From the NCBI GenBank assembly GCA_910592205.1, contig CAJVPJ010000114.1, positions 1 through 43,546 of the forward strand: a stretch of 43,546 nt of DNA, read 5' to 3'. The DNA comes from Paraglomus occultum (taxonomy: Eukaryota > Glomeromycota > Glomeromycetes > Paraglomerales > Paraglomeraceae). Under the pieces are notes generated by a model, which saw only the letters and a list, made by a program, of their open reading frames with translations, made no database searches and was not told the DNA's origin. Below are positions 9,154-21,847 of this stretch, one piece after another (positions within the stretch are counted from its first letter, which is position 1; each line of letters opens with the position of its first letter). Position numbers and translations under genes: made by a program.

Positions 9154-12145
9154 ATGACGTATCCAAACCCTTTAGGAGAGACCGATCCAAAGCGATGGCG
9201 ATTACGATCAGAACATGGACGACAGACATGGCATTACTTAAAAAGTGTCGAAGAATCGGAAAAATGGCCGCAGACGAAAGCGGGCATGTACTGGCTGGGA
9301 ATGGAAGTGGTATGATGAAACTATAATATAGGCAAGTTGCTGAATTTTACGACGGATTAATAATGACTTTTTGTATTTTTGTCAGCCATCAGAGACATTC
9401 CCACCTGCAAAAACAGCTCTTGATGCAGCCCGTAATGGATTTGAATTCTATAAACAGCTCCAAACGGAAGATGGGCATTGGGCTGGCGAATATGGCGGTC
9501 CAATGTTCTTGCTTCCTGGTTTAGTCATTTCGATGTATGTCACGAAATTGCCAGTGCCTGAAGAGTGGAAGATTGAGATTGTGAAGTATCTGTTCAATCG
9601 CGCACATCCTGAAGACGGAGGATGGGGTTTGTAAGTGAAATGAAATGCGCGATTATTTATAGTTGACATTTTGTGTAGTGTATAAATTTGGAATATTTGG
9701 ATGTTATTGCAGACACATCGAAGGACATTCGACAGTATTTGGTACCGCATTGAATTATGTAGTGCTCAGGCTGCTTGGCGTCGATGCTGACCATCCAGTT
9801 CTAATCAAGGCAAGAGCTACGCTGCATAAACTCGGTAGGTTTGTGGGCCGTCTGAGAAACTTGATCATATACAAGTCGTGGTATATGAACTTTGCGTCTA
9901 ATAAATTATCGTAGGCGGTGCTACCGGAATTCCATCGTGGGGAAAATTTTGGCTTGCTGTTTTGAACTGTTACGATTGGGATGGTCTTAATCCGATCCCA
10001 CCTGAACTCTGGTGAATATCAATTATTCGGTGAAATCGAGATATTAGTAACAGTACTTCTATAGCTCACCTGGCTCCTTTTACTTTTAAGGCTGCTTCCT
10101 TACTGGTTTCCATTTCACCCAGGAAGATTTTGGGTTCATACACGTAATGTCTATCTTCCAATGGGATATATGTACGGTAGACGTTTATCGGCCGATGTGA
10201 ATCCACTTATCAAATCTCTACGGCAAGAACTTTACACTCAGCCGTATGAATCTATACATTGGAGTGGTCAAAGAGGCAATGTTGCTCAAGCTGATATGTA
10301 TGTTTCACATACAAAAATACTGAAAGCTTTAAATTGTAAGTTAATTTTCTGAAGTTTACGCCATTTAAACGTTGGTGAAAACATACAATAATGATGATGT
10401 TCTACAAGTTGTCCTGGGAGTCTACGAAAAATTACCAGATCTGATTGGGCTTCGTGATATGGCGATTAAAGAAAGTTATAAACTTATAGAACTCGAAGAT
10501 AAAAACACATTTTACCTTGATCTTGGTCCGGTAAGCATTTAATGGAAGTCGCCATTAATTACATTGGTAAGATAACATCTTATATTCGTCATACTTGCCA
10601 GGTTAATAAGGCTATCAATCTCCTTTGTGCGTATTTCGAAGAAGGGCCAGAGTCACCAGCGTTTCAAGAGTCCAAAGAAAGACTTATTGATTTCATGTGG
10701 TACGTTTAAATCAAACATAATTATGAACCCCATTTCCTACTTTTACTGAAGGATATTTGATCAGGCTAAGCAAGGAAGGAATGATGATGAATGGAACAAA
10801 TGGTAGTCAATTATGGGACACTGCATTCATTGTACAGGCAATGGTTGAGTCAGGTATCAGAATATATATGCCTTGAACATAACGATCTATTAATATGTAT
10901 TACAACTAATATACATGATACTACACAAAGGGCTCGCGAAAGAACCACAAAATCACGAGTCAATGATTCGTGCCCTAGAATTTATAGACGATTGTCAAAT
11001 AAGGTGTAATGCTTCTGAAATGGAAAGAAGTTATCGACATTGCTCGAAAGGTGCATGGCCATTCAGTACGCGTCATCAAGGATACACGGTATCTGATTGC
11101 ACAGCGGAAGGATTGAAATCCGTTATATATTTACAGACTGAATTGAGGTAAGCATTCTTGTCCCAAATACACATTATGGCCGTGGACTTAAAGACCTACC
11201 TCTTCTTGTTACAGCTACACAAAAGAACTAGTGTCAAAAGATCGCCTATACGATGCCGTCGATGTTCTACTAACTATGCAGAATGCGGACGGTGGATTCG
11301 CTAGCTACGAACTAGTACGTGCTCCAAAGATTCTAGAATGGATTAATCCAGCTGAAGTATTCGGGAAGATAATGGTTGAGTACAGTTATCCCGAATGTAC
11401 TACTTCCGTATTGACGGCCCTATGTATATTCCGAAAACACCATCCGGACTATCGAGCACATGAAATCATTAGTGTCTGCGAAAAGGCAGCAAATTTCATA
11501 AAGGAATCCCAAGGAGAAGATGGGGATTGGTATGGTTCTTGGGCCATTTGCTACACATACGCTGGAATGTTTGCTTTGGAAAGTCTGGCTAATATTGGAG
11601 AATTCTATGATAACAGGTATGGACATTAGCATGATGAATGTATGTGCTACATTTATATATTAATTTAATCATATTTGGTAGTGAGGCCTCTAAGAAAGGT
11701 TGTGACTTTCTCGTCTCAAAGCAAAAATCAGATGGTGGTTGGGGTGAATCATACAAGGTATTCTTGATTTGCTGCGATTAGAATTTCGCATATGCACATA
11801 CTAACTTTTTTGTTTATAATCTCTTCATGTCATTTTTTTTCTTTCATTCGAACTTAGTCCTGTGAATCAAATAAGTACGTAGAACATCCCGAATCCCAAG
11901 TCGTCAATACGGCAATGGCACTTTTAGCGCTAATGTCAGCTCGATATCCACATGAAGAACCCATTCGCCGCGGCATTAAATTGATCATGTCCAGACAGCA
12001 GGCGAATGGTGAATGGCTTCAAGAAGCCATCGAGGGTGTATTCAACAAGAACTGTATGATTTCGTATCCAAATTACAAATTTGCGTTTACAATTTGGGCA
12101 TTAGGACGTTACGCCAAAATATACAATAATCCACAACTATTATAA
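9154..12145 (+). CDS. ERG7: Lanosterol synthase (oxidosqualene cyclase)
   Basis: Cyclises (S)-2,3-oxidosqualene to lanosterol in ergosterol synthesis, on the ER or lipid-droplet membrane. Twelve exons splice in frame: 9154-9309, 9386-9630, 9713-9834, 9915-10011, 10091-10335, 10409-10530, 10602-10699, 10765-10853, 10931-11147, 11215-11616, 11682-11757, 11858-12145, giving 718 aa, the usual size of the family. Visible hallmarks are the N-terminal TDPKRWRL and [24 protein letters not shown], the catalytic aspartate motif VSDCTAE (exon 9), and QW-type repeats such as [23 protein letters not shown] and NGEWLQE. The start was chosen because [12 protein letters not shown] is in frame with exon 1 and an upstream in-frame start is not needed. 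All introns are GT-AG and about 65-100 bases. The gene looks intact. It converges on kynureninase with about 107 bases between stop codons. Confidence 0.97.
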
Positions 12146-12252
12146 TAACAATAGCTAATAAGCTGTTTAATTTATTATATGCTGTTAACGACATTATGTA
12201 ATAAATACGTCCCTATTTTTAAATAATATTTAGATGCTACTCTCCTGAAAAG

Positions 12253-14196
12253 TTACTTTTCCAACAATACAGCTTTCAAAGCATTGACAAATTTATATAC
12301 ATCGGAAAAGCGATTGTACAAAGGGGCGGGAGCAACTCTAAGAACGGTTTGCTTTCTTTCATCACATATAATACCCCGAATTAATAACGCGTTGATAATT
12401 TCCTCTGCCTTTAATTCGTCAAACATGATCGACAATTGCGCGCCATGTTCGTGAGGATTGCGAGGCGTAATTATCCTGTATCCAATTCCGTGGAGGTTTT
12501 CGTCGAGAAGAAATTCAAGATAACCGGTTAATAGATATGACTTATGGCGAAGGTCAGACATGTTTGTCTGAGAGAATACTTCGAGTGAGCCATACAAAGC
12601 GACCATGTCAAGAGCAGAGGGATTGGAAACTTGGAAACCTTTTGCTCCAGGTATTGGCTGGAAAGCTGATATCAGAATTACGGAATAAGCGGAAAGATCT
12701 TTGTAGAGCAATTTTCTCCACGAAAAGTCACAAGTACTCACACTTATTCATCAAGAACCTCGTTTCTCTATTGTGACCCCACCAGCCGGCAAATCTGCAC
12801 AGTATGACATGTTAAATAAGTTCAATACAAGAATTGGTATTTACAAATATTACTATTTACCTCGGTCTGTCAAATTCAAATGCGTGTTTTTCATGCACAA
12901 AAATTCCGGCTATCCCACCCGGACCCGAATTTAAGTACTTGTACGAACACCAGACAGCAAGATCGACGTTCCAGTCGTGAAGTTTTAGTTCAACATTCCC
13001 GATCGCATGCGCAAGATTCCATACAACGATGCAACCCTATCCAATTGTCGGCGGTCGATACATGAACATAATACAGCGTAAAAACAAAGCACAAGGGTAG
13101 ATTATGCCTTACTTTCTTCTGAGCTGCCTTTGTAATCTTTGGGATATCAAATAATTGTCCAGTGTGATAGTTAACTGCCTCCATGAATACTAATGCGATG
13201 CTATCACCCTCTTTCTCAATAACACTAAGAACGTCTTCAATCTCAGGTGTAATGTCGCCCGGTCGTGGCTTTATCTCGATTAGTGCAGCTTCAAGAAGAT
13301 ATCCATGGAACTTGATCTGAGACTCTAGTGCATACTATAACACAACAATGTAGTATACTTTTTTTTTTTGATTAAACGTTAAAGGTCACGAAACTTACTC
13401 TATCAGAGGGAAACGAATTTTCCTCTATCAAGATTTTGAACCGCGATTGAGTCGGCGTGTAGAATGAGGCCAGCAGAAGATGTATATTGGACGTCAGCGT
13501 ATTCATCACAGCTATTTCGATTGGCTTTGCACCTAACCGTGAAAGGAAACATATTACTACGCTGTTATTGAAGATTATATGATGGCTTGTTACTTACCAA
13601 CAATCCCGGTAAGCTTGCTAATTACTTGATCTTCAATATTAGCCCAATTTCGACCAAACTTGTGGTTAAAGTGGGCCGCGACGGCTCTAAATTCATTGAT
13701 ATAATTCACAAATAAATATAAACACCTTTAGAGATATCCCTCGGGATTCTCATAAGGAATGCGCAAATCAAAAAGACAAGACAAAGAGTAGTATATTAGC
13801 TTACGATGTCGCCCAAACATCAAGCTCTTCATTGATCAGCTTTCGTGTACGCTTCGGGAGTAGACCAAGTGAATTTCCACTCAAATAAACAGCTTCCTCT
13901 TCTGATATAATAGGAACTAATAACGAGTGCCATTTATGACTGCATAATCTTTAGTAGTAGCCCAAATACTTCTTTACATGCTTACCTACGTCCTTGGGGA
14001 CACATTCACTAACTTTGGGAAATGAAAATTCTTCTCGCAAGTGCTTCAACTCATCATTATCATCGAGATATAGAGCAAATTCATGCGACAATGGATCAAG
14101 CCCGTTTTTTGATGCGATATTCCGAATGATTTCATGAACCGATTTCTGTTCTCTGAAGCGTTCGCGAAGTTCTCTCAAATGACTTCTAAAAACCAT
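12253..14196 (-). CDS. Kynureninase
   Basis: PLP enzyme that cleaves kynurenine or 3-hydroxykynurenine to (hydroxy)anthranilate and alanine in tryptophan breakdown and de novo NAD synthesis; cytosolic. Eight exons on minus: 14196-13986, 13916-13805, 13686-13598, 13532-13399, 13334-13113, 13036-12861, 12794-12742, 12665-12253, giving 469 aa, a normal family length. Visible are the N-terminal substrate region [32 protein letters not shown], the cofactor-binding segment [11 protein letters not shown], the Schiff-base lysine in [13 protein letters not shown], the active-site GWWGH, and C-terminal [11 protein letters not shown] and [10 protein letters not shown]. Start is [10 protein letters not shown]. 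The fungal symbol would be BNA5. It looks intact; the last intron uses GTGAGT. Confidence 0.97.
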
Positions 14197-14269
14197 GATT
14201 GTGGGATTTGGTTTACACTAACCCCCCTTATGTGCCGTAGTTATTGTCCCCTATTCTCCTAAGACTAAA

Positions 14270-14372
14270 ATGGCAGGATTGCATAGAGTGACAGCGAACT
14301 TGTGGTTAGGGGCTCGGAATTTCCTGGAACGAAGTTTTCTATGGGTGAACCAAATTTCCAGTAAGTATTAGA
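14270..14372 (+). CDS. Possible tiny gene, first exon, divergent from kynureninase
   Basis: ATG at 14270 opens a frame beginning MAGLHRVTANLWLG, then RNFLERSFLWVNQIS, which is basic, aromatic and amphipathic like a mitochondrial presequence or a small inner-membrane subunit. A GTAAGT donor follows base 14360, and an acceptor near 14418-14421 would add only about eight codons. Without a splice the frame stops at 14372. The ATG lies only 73 bases from the kynureninase start, so the two would share a promoter. Function unknown. Confidence 0.3.
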
Positions 14373-14429
14373 CGAAACTATGTTATCCTATTGATATCGC
14401 CGGAAATTTCGTTAGCAGCTATGAGTGAC

Positions 14430-15734
14430 TCACGTCTTTGATGAGTAACAAACAACTGAGAAATCTATAACAACGCATTGATTCAGCATCAGTACGTAGG
14501 CATGCTATAACTGTTTTATTCAATTCAAATTACTCTCTACCACATGTTGTAGTCAATTGGAGAGCTTAGAACTACTGCAATAGTTTGTGTTACATATGTA
14601 CGTTCATATGTAGCGTTCTTCGAACAATCATCGCTTCCAGGACCAGACCAGTACTACGTAAAATTGTAGCAACAAGCGTACAAATGAACAATTACGACGC
14701 AAGCAGGAGAGGTGTTAAATGACTCTTTGCAATAGTATCAGCGAAAACAGAGCATTTCAAATCGATTGAGGGTAATAGAAATGGTTGGCTGTCCGGTATA
14801 ATTTTATCAAGTTCGAACGTGCAAAGTTGTAAAGTTCCAGAATTTAGTAGTTCAAAAAGTTCTCTAAATAAAACGCGAAAAATAACAATCAAATCCAACG
14901 GTTGAAATGTTGATTTCGTAGAAAAAGAAGTCGCCAGAAAAGAAAACTAATTAGCGAGAAAAATGAAAATTGCCTTTGACCGAGAAAAACAACTGAATGG
15001 CGAAATAAGTTAATAATAAAAGATTACTAAAATACTCGTGTTGTATGCTTAGCAGGAGCGAGTCGTCATTCGTTCACATGATTCATCTTCTCCACATACA
15101 TTCCATTGAATCGATTTGGCGCTTAATTGTGGTTCCTATACTTGTTCCTTTTAAATACGTTAGAATTCAGTTGTTAATCATGACTTATACAAACGTCCTA
15201 CTTCAAAACGCCCATTATGGTTTTGGCTATGTTAAAATTTAATATTGGCCTCATAGAATGAATTTAAGCTGAAACTCATATATAGTAATCTAATTTACTA
15301 TACAGTACATTCTAAGAGTTAGCAATCGCATGATAACAAACATGAACGAAAGTATTAACAGTAAAACTTACAAAACGCTTGCAATCCGCGTAGCTTGACC
15401 AATGTATTATAGAACGCGGGTTTAGTACCGCAATCTTCAACCGAAAAGCGACCACCAGTCTTTCATCGGTGCTTCAATGACTGAAAATTTTTCCCTCTTT
15501 TCACGTAATATAATAATAGCGTCGATTTTCTTTCCCAACGGACCGGCGTTCATAATCGTAAACTTTTACATTCGCTTTGAGACAAGTTTTGCCATAGGAT
15601 ATTTCTTATTTTAACAAAATTCCATCGAGAAATTGGATGATAATAGATATTTATTACTAAATATGACAGTTTTTTCAAAACTTGAACTCGTTTTAAGAAA
15701 TCTATCATGTATAAATATTCACATCGTTTTCAAG
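14430..15734. other. Gene-poor stretch before the transposon copy
   Basis: Only short AT-rich ORFs on both strands; no splice-linked exons, repeats or RNA genes that I could support. Confidence 0.5.
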
Positions 15735-17342
15735 ATCCGAACAAGACATTTTTAATGGCCCAACTAAAAGCAATGAATGGCGGAGAAATAACTGCCAGTC
15801 GACGTCTTAAAAAGAAAACGCGTACTAATAAAAGAACTTTTTATTGTTGAGATCGCAATACGCCTCTTTGCCAAAAAACTTATCTCAATATGTTAGGAAT
15901 TGGCCGCACGCACTTCGAAAACGTCAGAAATCATCTAGCAACGAATGGTATAATACCGCGCGTTCATGGTAACGTAAAAAAAGTACCGCGATGAAAAACC
16001 AAAATAACCATTGATATAATCATTGCTACCGCCGTGAAGAATTTTCTCGAAAATTATGCTGAAATTCATGGACTACCAAGTCCTGGTAGAAATGTCAACC
16101 GCATTACTCAATCGCTTACACTATTGCCAGCCGAAACGAGTTATAAATCAGTCTATCATGATTTCATTGCAGGTCTCGAAAATGATAGCACATTGAAATT
16201 GTTAAAATATGATGCGTTCCGCAAGTTGTGGCACCAATTAACGCCTTATATTCCAATCATAAGTCCAAGAACGGATTTATGCGACACGTGCCAACATTTT
16301 CGGAACGGCTTACAGTATAATGCTCGTAAGGAAGAAGAAGCGAAAGATTTATTGAAAAAATTCAAAGAACATTTAGTTAAAGCTAAGTCAGAAAGAAACT
16401 ATTACAACAAAAATACGAAATTAGCAGAGCAACAGAGAAAATTGGTAGATGATAACTACGTTGTAACAGGAGGTAAAGCTGATTATTGTAGCATTGAGGC
16501 CACTGCTCATTACAGTTATGATTGAGCACAAAATGTTCACATACCCCATTCTGACCAACAAGTAAGTAAATTTTATTACCTCAGTCCGCGGAAAGTGCAT
16601 TTATTTGGTATTCAAGATGAAGCAGTACGTGAACAAATTAATTATGCTCTCGATGAAGACGAAATTATCGGCAAAGGCCCTAATGGTACACTGAGCATGG
16701 TATTCGATGGAATTAAGAGATTGAATAAAGGGCAAAACGCATTTGAAGATTACTTGTGATAATGCAGGAGAACAGAATAAAAATAATGTCACTATTTGAT
16801 TTTACCTGTATTTAATAATTTGCGGTTATTATGAAAGTATTGAATTAAATTTCATGATACCTGGACATACTAAATTCAAGTGTGATGGTAATTTTGGATT
16901 AATTAAAAAACTTTACCGAAAAACAACGGTAGATTGTGTGAATCATATTGTTGAGGTTGTCAAAAAATCAAGTACAGCAGGATTAAACAAAGCTCAGTGC
17001 TATGAAAATGGCAAAGGCTTTCAGTATTTAGATTTTAATTCCGTGTTAGGATTTTTTTTTTTAAAAAAATTTAGTGGCTTGCAAAAATATCAGCATTTTG
17101 TATTCGAAGCGGCCCAACCTGGAATTGTCAAAGCTCAGTTGGTTGCTAATGGTACTTTTACTGAATTTAATTTGTTAAAAACTAGAAAAGCAAATGTTTC
17201 GGAAATTACCAAAGAACTTAAATCTTTTTCCATTTTAGTTCTAACTCTGCCTCCTTTAGATTACAAAGGACAAGAATATCTTTATCATAATATTCGCCCA
17301 TATCACTGCTTTCCAAAACCCAAAAAGTTAATGGACTTTTAA
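15735..17342 (+). pseudogene. Transposon-like gene copy 1 (DUF7869-like), interrupted by four TGA codons and one frameshift
   Basis: One long reading frame (15735 to about 16735, then shifted from 16740 to 17342) encodes a protein of the large transposon-associated eukaryotic family that, from memory, includes DUF7869. Recognisable parts in order: a basic start (GGEITASRRLKK), LCQKTYLNMLGIGRTH, SPRTDLCDTCQHF with a Cys pair, a Lys/Glu coiled coil, FYYLSPRKVHLFG, KGPNGTLSM, CDNAGEQNKNN and FMIPGHTKFKCDGNFG. The C-terminal half looks like a nuclease-type fold (inference). Stops within the frame are TGA at 15848, 15992, 16523 and 16797; there is no TAA or TAG. The 5' end present in copy 2 (42979 onward) is missing. 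It is probably non-autonomous or dead. Confidence 0.75.
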
Positions 17343-17556
17343 AAAAATTTGGATTGTTAGCAGTGGTTGGTATTTTAACTAATTATTCTGAAATAAACAC
17401 TTTTTAACCCTTCTAAGTTATGCAGTTTCTATTGCTGGAGCCCTCAAAATAATTTGAGAGGTAGATAAAACCTTAAAGAAATTAAAATTAAAGAAATAAA
17501 TGATAGTGACAATACTATTAATAGTAGTGATAAAGAAGATAATGAAATTTAAACTT

Positions 17557-17639
17557 GCACCAGAGTGACCAAAGAATAGGTTATACTCATCAATGGCTTT
17601 GGGTCCGAGTATTTTCCTCCCATGCAATCACTCTGGTGC
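17557..17639. mobile_element. Short hairpin element, about 83 bp
   Basis: GCACCAGAGTGA at 17557-17568 is the perfect inverted copy of TCACTCTGGTGC at 17628-17639. The interior carries GGGTCCGAGTATTTTCCTCCC, related to the segment at 19763-19786. The layout fits a MITE or the end of a larger element of a family common in this genome type. Confidence 0.6.
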
Positions 17640-17931
17640 TTTTAACAATATTTATATTTTCAAGAGCGTGCATTCAATAATTAACATAATAAAATTTATG
17701 CTTATGAAGAAATTGAATCATTTTTACATTGTTTGGCAAGTGTGTTAAAAAGCAAAATGCTCAATGGATGCGCTTAAGCAGTCTTTATCAGGACTATAGG
17801 GAACAATCTCTCAATGATAGATCGCACGATCAGTGGAAGAGCGATAGTGGGAAGCTTACGTTAAACTGCTTTCCTTTCTGTCTCTTCAAGTTTTGCTTCT
17901 TTTTTGGTTCATCATGTGTTGGTGTTTATTA

Positions 17932-18219
17932 GTTATAATTTTCCTTTCCCGCTTGATAAATTTTATAAGTGAATTTTTCTTTATCCAGATATTCCTGGAG
18001 AGTTTGGGTATCATTGATTTTGAAAACATATGGTGCAATTTTCTCTCCTTGAGCTTTTTTAAGAATGCTTCTAATAGTGCTGTAATTCTTGGGTTCCATA
18101 GTGGATTTGAAGTAAATTAGTTTCATGTTAATATTTTTATATAAAGATAATCCTATATTAAGGTTTATATTTATCACATTCTGGTATGATAAAGTGAGCA
18201 TTAAAATTAACAAGTCCAT
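17932..18219 (-). pseudogene. Repeat-associated ORF fragment
   Basis: The open frame begins within the R1 repeat. Its last 65 codons (starting MKLIYFKSTMEPKNY, then KKAQGEKIAPYVFKIND) look protein-like, with a lysine-rich end. It is probably an exon of a multicopy gene carried with the R1 repeat. Family not recognised. Confidence 0.35.
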
Positions 18220-18336
18220 AAGTTATGAATGAGCACCATTATTACTTTTCAAAACGTCATCAGTCATGCTGGTCAATTTTACAGCCACTCATTTATAGAA
18301 CGTTCACTTTGTCTGGTTTTGTTGCAGTATGCCCCA
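18148..18336 (-). repeat. Dispersed repeat R1, copy b (uninterrupted)
   Basis: Matches both halves of the 1025-1477 copy without its insertion. It ends in the shared GTCTGGTTTTGTTGCAG and TGCCCCA terminus. Read on minus the terminus begins MGHTATKPDKVNVL and then stops. A 40-base segment at about 18110-18150 is repeated at about 18350-18390, suggesting local duplication. Confidence 0.7.
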
Positions 18337-18339
18337 TTT

Positions 18340-20233
18340 CATGATAAATTTGATGTAAATTAGTATTGTGTTAATATTTTATATAGAGATAAGACTGTCT
18401 AAAATATATTACTGTCATAATAATAATGAAAGTAAAACGTTTATATCAAACATTGTGAATAGTTACATCAAAAGCTCAACTCGAATCATACAAGTACCCT
18501 CCCAATTTGCGACATACCTTAAAAAACTTGCGGATTAACAAATAACCCTGACTTGAGTCCGATTAAGCATAAGTAAGAAACTATGGAAACTTTAGAAGGC
18601 CAAAATTAACTAAAAAATCGACAATGGTTGATGAGTGAAAATGTTGACCAGAGAACAGAAAACAATTTAATTTTTAAATAATTATGTAGCCCTGTTTTCC
18701 ATTAAAAGATAAGAAGAAAAAGGATAAAGAAGAGACGTATTTAAATAATTTATAATAAAATTTACAGCTTGGGTAAGGTATCGCTTGTGTTATTCGTAGT
18801 AGATGCTATAGATAACTGACGTTTGTTATTACGGTTTTTTATAACACAATATAATTTTTTTAGCCCATAGTCTGCTACTATTGAGTTAGGGTTTGTCGAA
18901 TAATTTATGGATTTCGAATGCTCCTTGTTAAATAAATTTCAGACGTAATGTGGTTCTTCAGCCGTAGAATTGCCTTAGATCGTTTGATGTCTGACAAGCG
19001 ACTATGTTCGCTGATACATTTGTATTGGTTAGGTTATAATTATATTGTTTTAATTAACCCGGGAGTTTAAAATAAAGCCAACACAATGCTCCAAAAAGAA
19101 ATTTGTATTTTCTTTTCTTAGATAACGGGTTGATAAAAATTGTCGTGTCGTTTAACAACATTGTGATTTTGATTTTTCTTGAAAACAAGTAAATTAGTAA
19201 TTAATATACGAGTTATGTGTGTATCAGTCTCCCTAGTCACTTCATACTGCCTACAATGATATGTCATTGATGTTAGATTATTATATTAGTAACAAACAGC
19301 AAAGCGCTGAAGAATGCAAAAGTAAAAACCGTGTTGAAGAGTAAACTGGAAATTTGGGACTTGCGGAGAAGCTAAAGGAAGGGAACGACGTTTGAAGAAT
19401 AAAGCGGACGAATGGGCAAATAAATTCTGCAAACTAATTCAAATATAGGTAGCCGATGTATTATTCTAGACTAAACTTATGAGCTGTCAAACGCACATGA
19501 AGTCTGTATTTTCTGATCTAGATAACCTTTACTATTTTTTGCAGTTGACCCTTTTGAATAAAATTGGGGAAAGGAGGTTGCTCTCAAGCAGGTTTGAAAA
19601 ACGTCATATTAGAACTGATGCGCAAACTTGCGGGTACTGAAACAACAAAGCATTAAAGACAAGAATAAAAAATCGATGACTGCGATGTATTTATTATTCA
19701 TATTAGGAATAATAATAACATTTAAATACGCAAATGTTATTTAAAGAAATATGTTATGGCTTTTAATCCGAGCATTTTTCCTCCCATAGGAATACTCTAG
19801 TTTTTATTTTATTATTATTCATTGTTGGTTTTAACCTGGCATGGGAAAAGCTTATATTTCATAATAAAATACAATGTCGTGTCATTATGCTAGCAATTTT
19901 TTTAGAAAAACGCAGCCCCGAACATTTACTGTTGGCTGTCATGACTGTCAAACAATGTTGGGGATAAACTGGGAAGCATTCGAGAATAAGGTTAAGACTA
20001 TTTTGTTGCTCCTGATTTTTTTGAATCATTAACAAACAGAGCTGTCATTTTTCGTGACGTGCAGCCCCTGAAATATTTTCAAGGAAGTTGATTGGCCTAT
20101 CCTTAGACTTCACATGTAAGCACGGGGACGTTAGAATTTATCCTTTCCTTCTTTATAATGATCGCTCATATATATTATTTAATCACCCAGCTCCATTCTA
20201 AGTTCACCGCAAGGTTCGCTTGATTGTTTCGAC
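18340..20233. other. Repeat-rich intergenic stretch
   Basis: No gene is visible. At 19763-19786 there is a diverged copy of the CCGAGTATTTTCCTCCCAT segment of the 17.6-kb hairpin element. 19300-19440 contains a broken, multi-stop coding-like stretch (AEKLKEGND) that I could not assign. The remainder is AT-rich. Confidence 0.45.
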
Positions 20234-21602
20234 ATGCTTGCGTTTGTAAACCTTTTCGTTGTGCTAGGTACAATTTGACTGCTCATATGTGCGCGTGCGA
20301 TTACATTTATACTAAATCTTGCATTTTCAACGATAATCACTAGCTTATCGTCTTCCCTGTGTCGTATTCGAACACTTCACATCAATCTTTGTTTGTGATA
20401 GCACCGGTCGTTGTTATCCTAATCTATGGCAGAGGATACTAGCAACGACAATTAAGGCATTTTCTGATTTACTACCCCTTCAAATCGTTAGGGTGGTGTT
20501 CAGAATGGTCGGATACATGGATCAGTTGATGTATGGTCCAATTAGGACGAAAGACTGGTCAAGACAGATTGAAGGAGAAGGAGGTAAATGGAAAGCGTAT
20601 TTAATAACCGAAAACGCAAATGACGTTGAAGTTGGAGAGAATGCGGATGTTGTTGTTCTATATGCACATGGTAAGTAAATACTTGGTGATATTTAGAAAT
20701 AATAATAAGACTGTTAGATTAACAAGTTCTATCCAGGTGGAGGGTACACCCTGGGACATCCAATGGTGACATTTGCCATATTCGTTCGATGGATCAAATA
20801 CTGGAAGACAACCCATGACGCCAACACTCATATAGTGTCAGTCAGTTACGGTATTATATCACAAGTGATTGCTCTTATTATTTTATAAAAGCCCAAACTT
20901 TGCTTCTCACGGTCGCACGTCTTTTCCAGGATTAACGCCGGAACACTCATTTCCTAGTCAACGGAACACGTTCGTACAATGTTACCAGTGGCTGGTGCAC
21001 GAGAAGGGCATTAATCCATCTCGAATAGCTTTTGGTTAGTATCATCATCTGTAACGGCCGCTGCAAGATAATCTACTCACGTGGTTTGCGCGCTTCTTTT
21101 AGCTGGCGACAGTGCTGGAGGAAACCTTGTCCTTATTTCAGCCTTACATATAATTAAGAACCCCACTTTACTAGCTGTACCTCCGCCAAGCTGCATATTA
21201 GGAATATCACCTTTTGTCTCAGGATTGTCTACGTCCATGTCATGGAAACTAAACTCTGAATTTGATTATATCAGTGATTATTGGCTTGACGCACGCGCTC
21301 AATGCTACCTTCGAGGCACGAATCTCAAAAAAGATGATGGTGCCGTATCGCCATTGTTCGAGAAAAGTCTTCATGGATTGCCGCGCATGTGGATGTGCGT
21401 AGGTGACTGCGAGGTATTTAGAGATGATGTAGTTGCATTCGCACGTAAAGCAAATGAGGACGGCGTTAGTACAGAAATAGTAGTCGAGAAAGGTAATGTG
21501 CATAACTATGCAGTCGCATGGTCACTTGCAAGAAATGGTGCAGAGAAAAAAGCAATGAAACAGATGGGAAAGTTTATATTCGGAGAAACTTGTAATCAAT
21601 AA
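20234..21602 (+). CDS. Alpha/beta-hydrolase of the hormone-sensitive-lipase type (esterase/lipase)
   Basis: Likely hydrolyses acyl esters at a membrane; substrate unknown. Five exons splice in frame: 20234-20267, 20344-20670, 20737-20850, 20930-21034, 21103-21602, giving 359 aa. The oxyanion-hole motif HGGGY straddles the second intron, the nucleophile motif is GDSAGGN (exon 5), the acid is likely in GDCEVFRDD, and the histidine is VHNY near the C-terminus, all as in the HSL/BD-FAE group. The first exon encodes a short hydrophobic start (MLAFVNLFVVL) that may be a membrane anchor. This start is inferred from matching splice phases; otherwise the first ATG in exon 2 would be at 20505. All introns are GT-AG and 66-79 bases. 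Confidence 0.9.
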
Positions 21603-21847
21603 AATATTATAGTTATTTAAACTGCTCATACGGTGAATAAATAATATAAAATAATACGTGAATAAATAAATAATGTCCCAATGGGAAAGTTTTTGGTGAT
21701 GTGTTTGGATCGGAGTGGACGTTGCTCGTAACACATTCGAATACAGCCCTCGTATTTTTCATCTGGACATAAAGAGTTAACCGACCACATACACTTGACT
21801 AGTTATTGAAATTGTTATAGAGTCTTAATATTTATGTGTCGTCGATC

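Noticed and set aside
21836-21847. Earlier start for the DnaJ protein
   Set aside because: It would need GTG; the first ATG at 21848 is the proper start in a nuclear gene.
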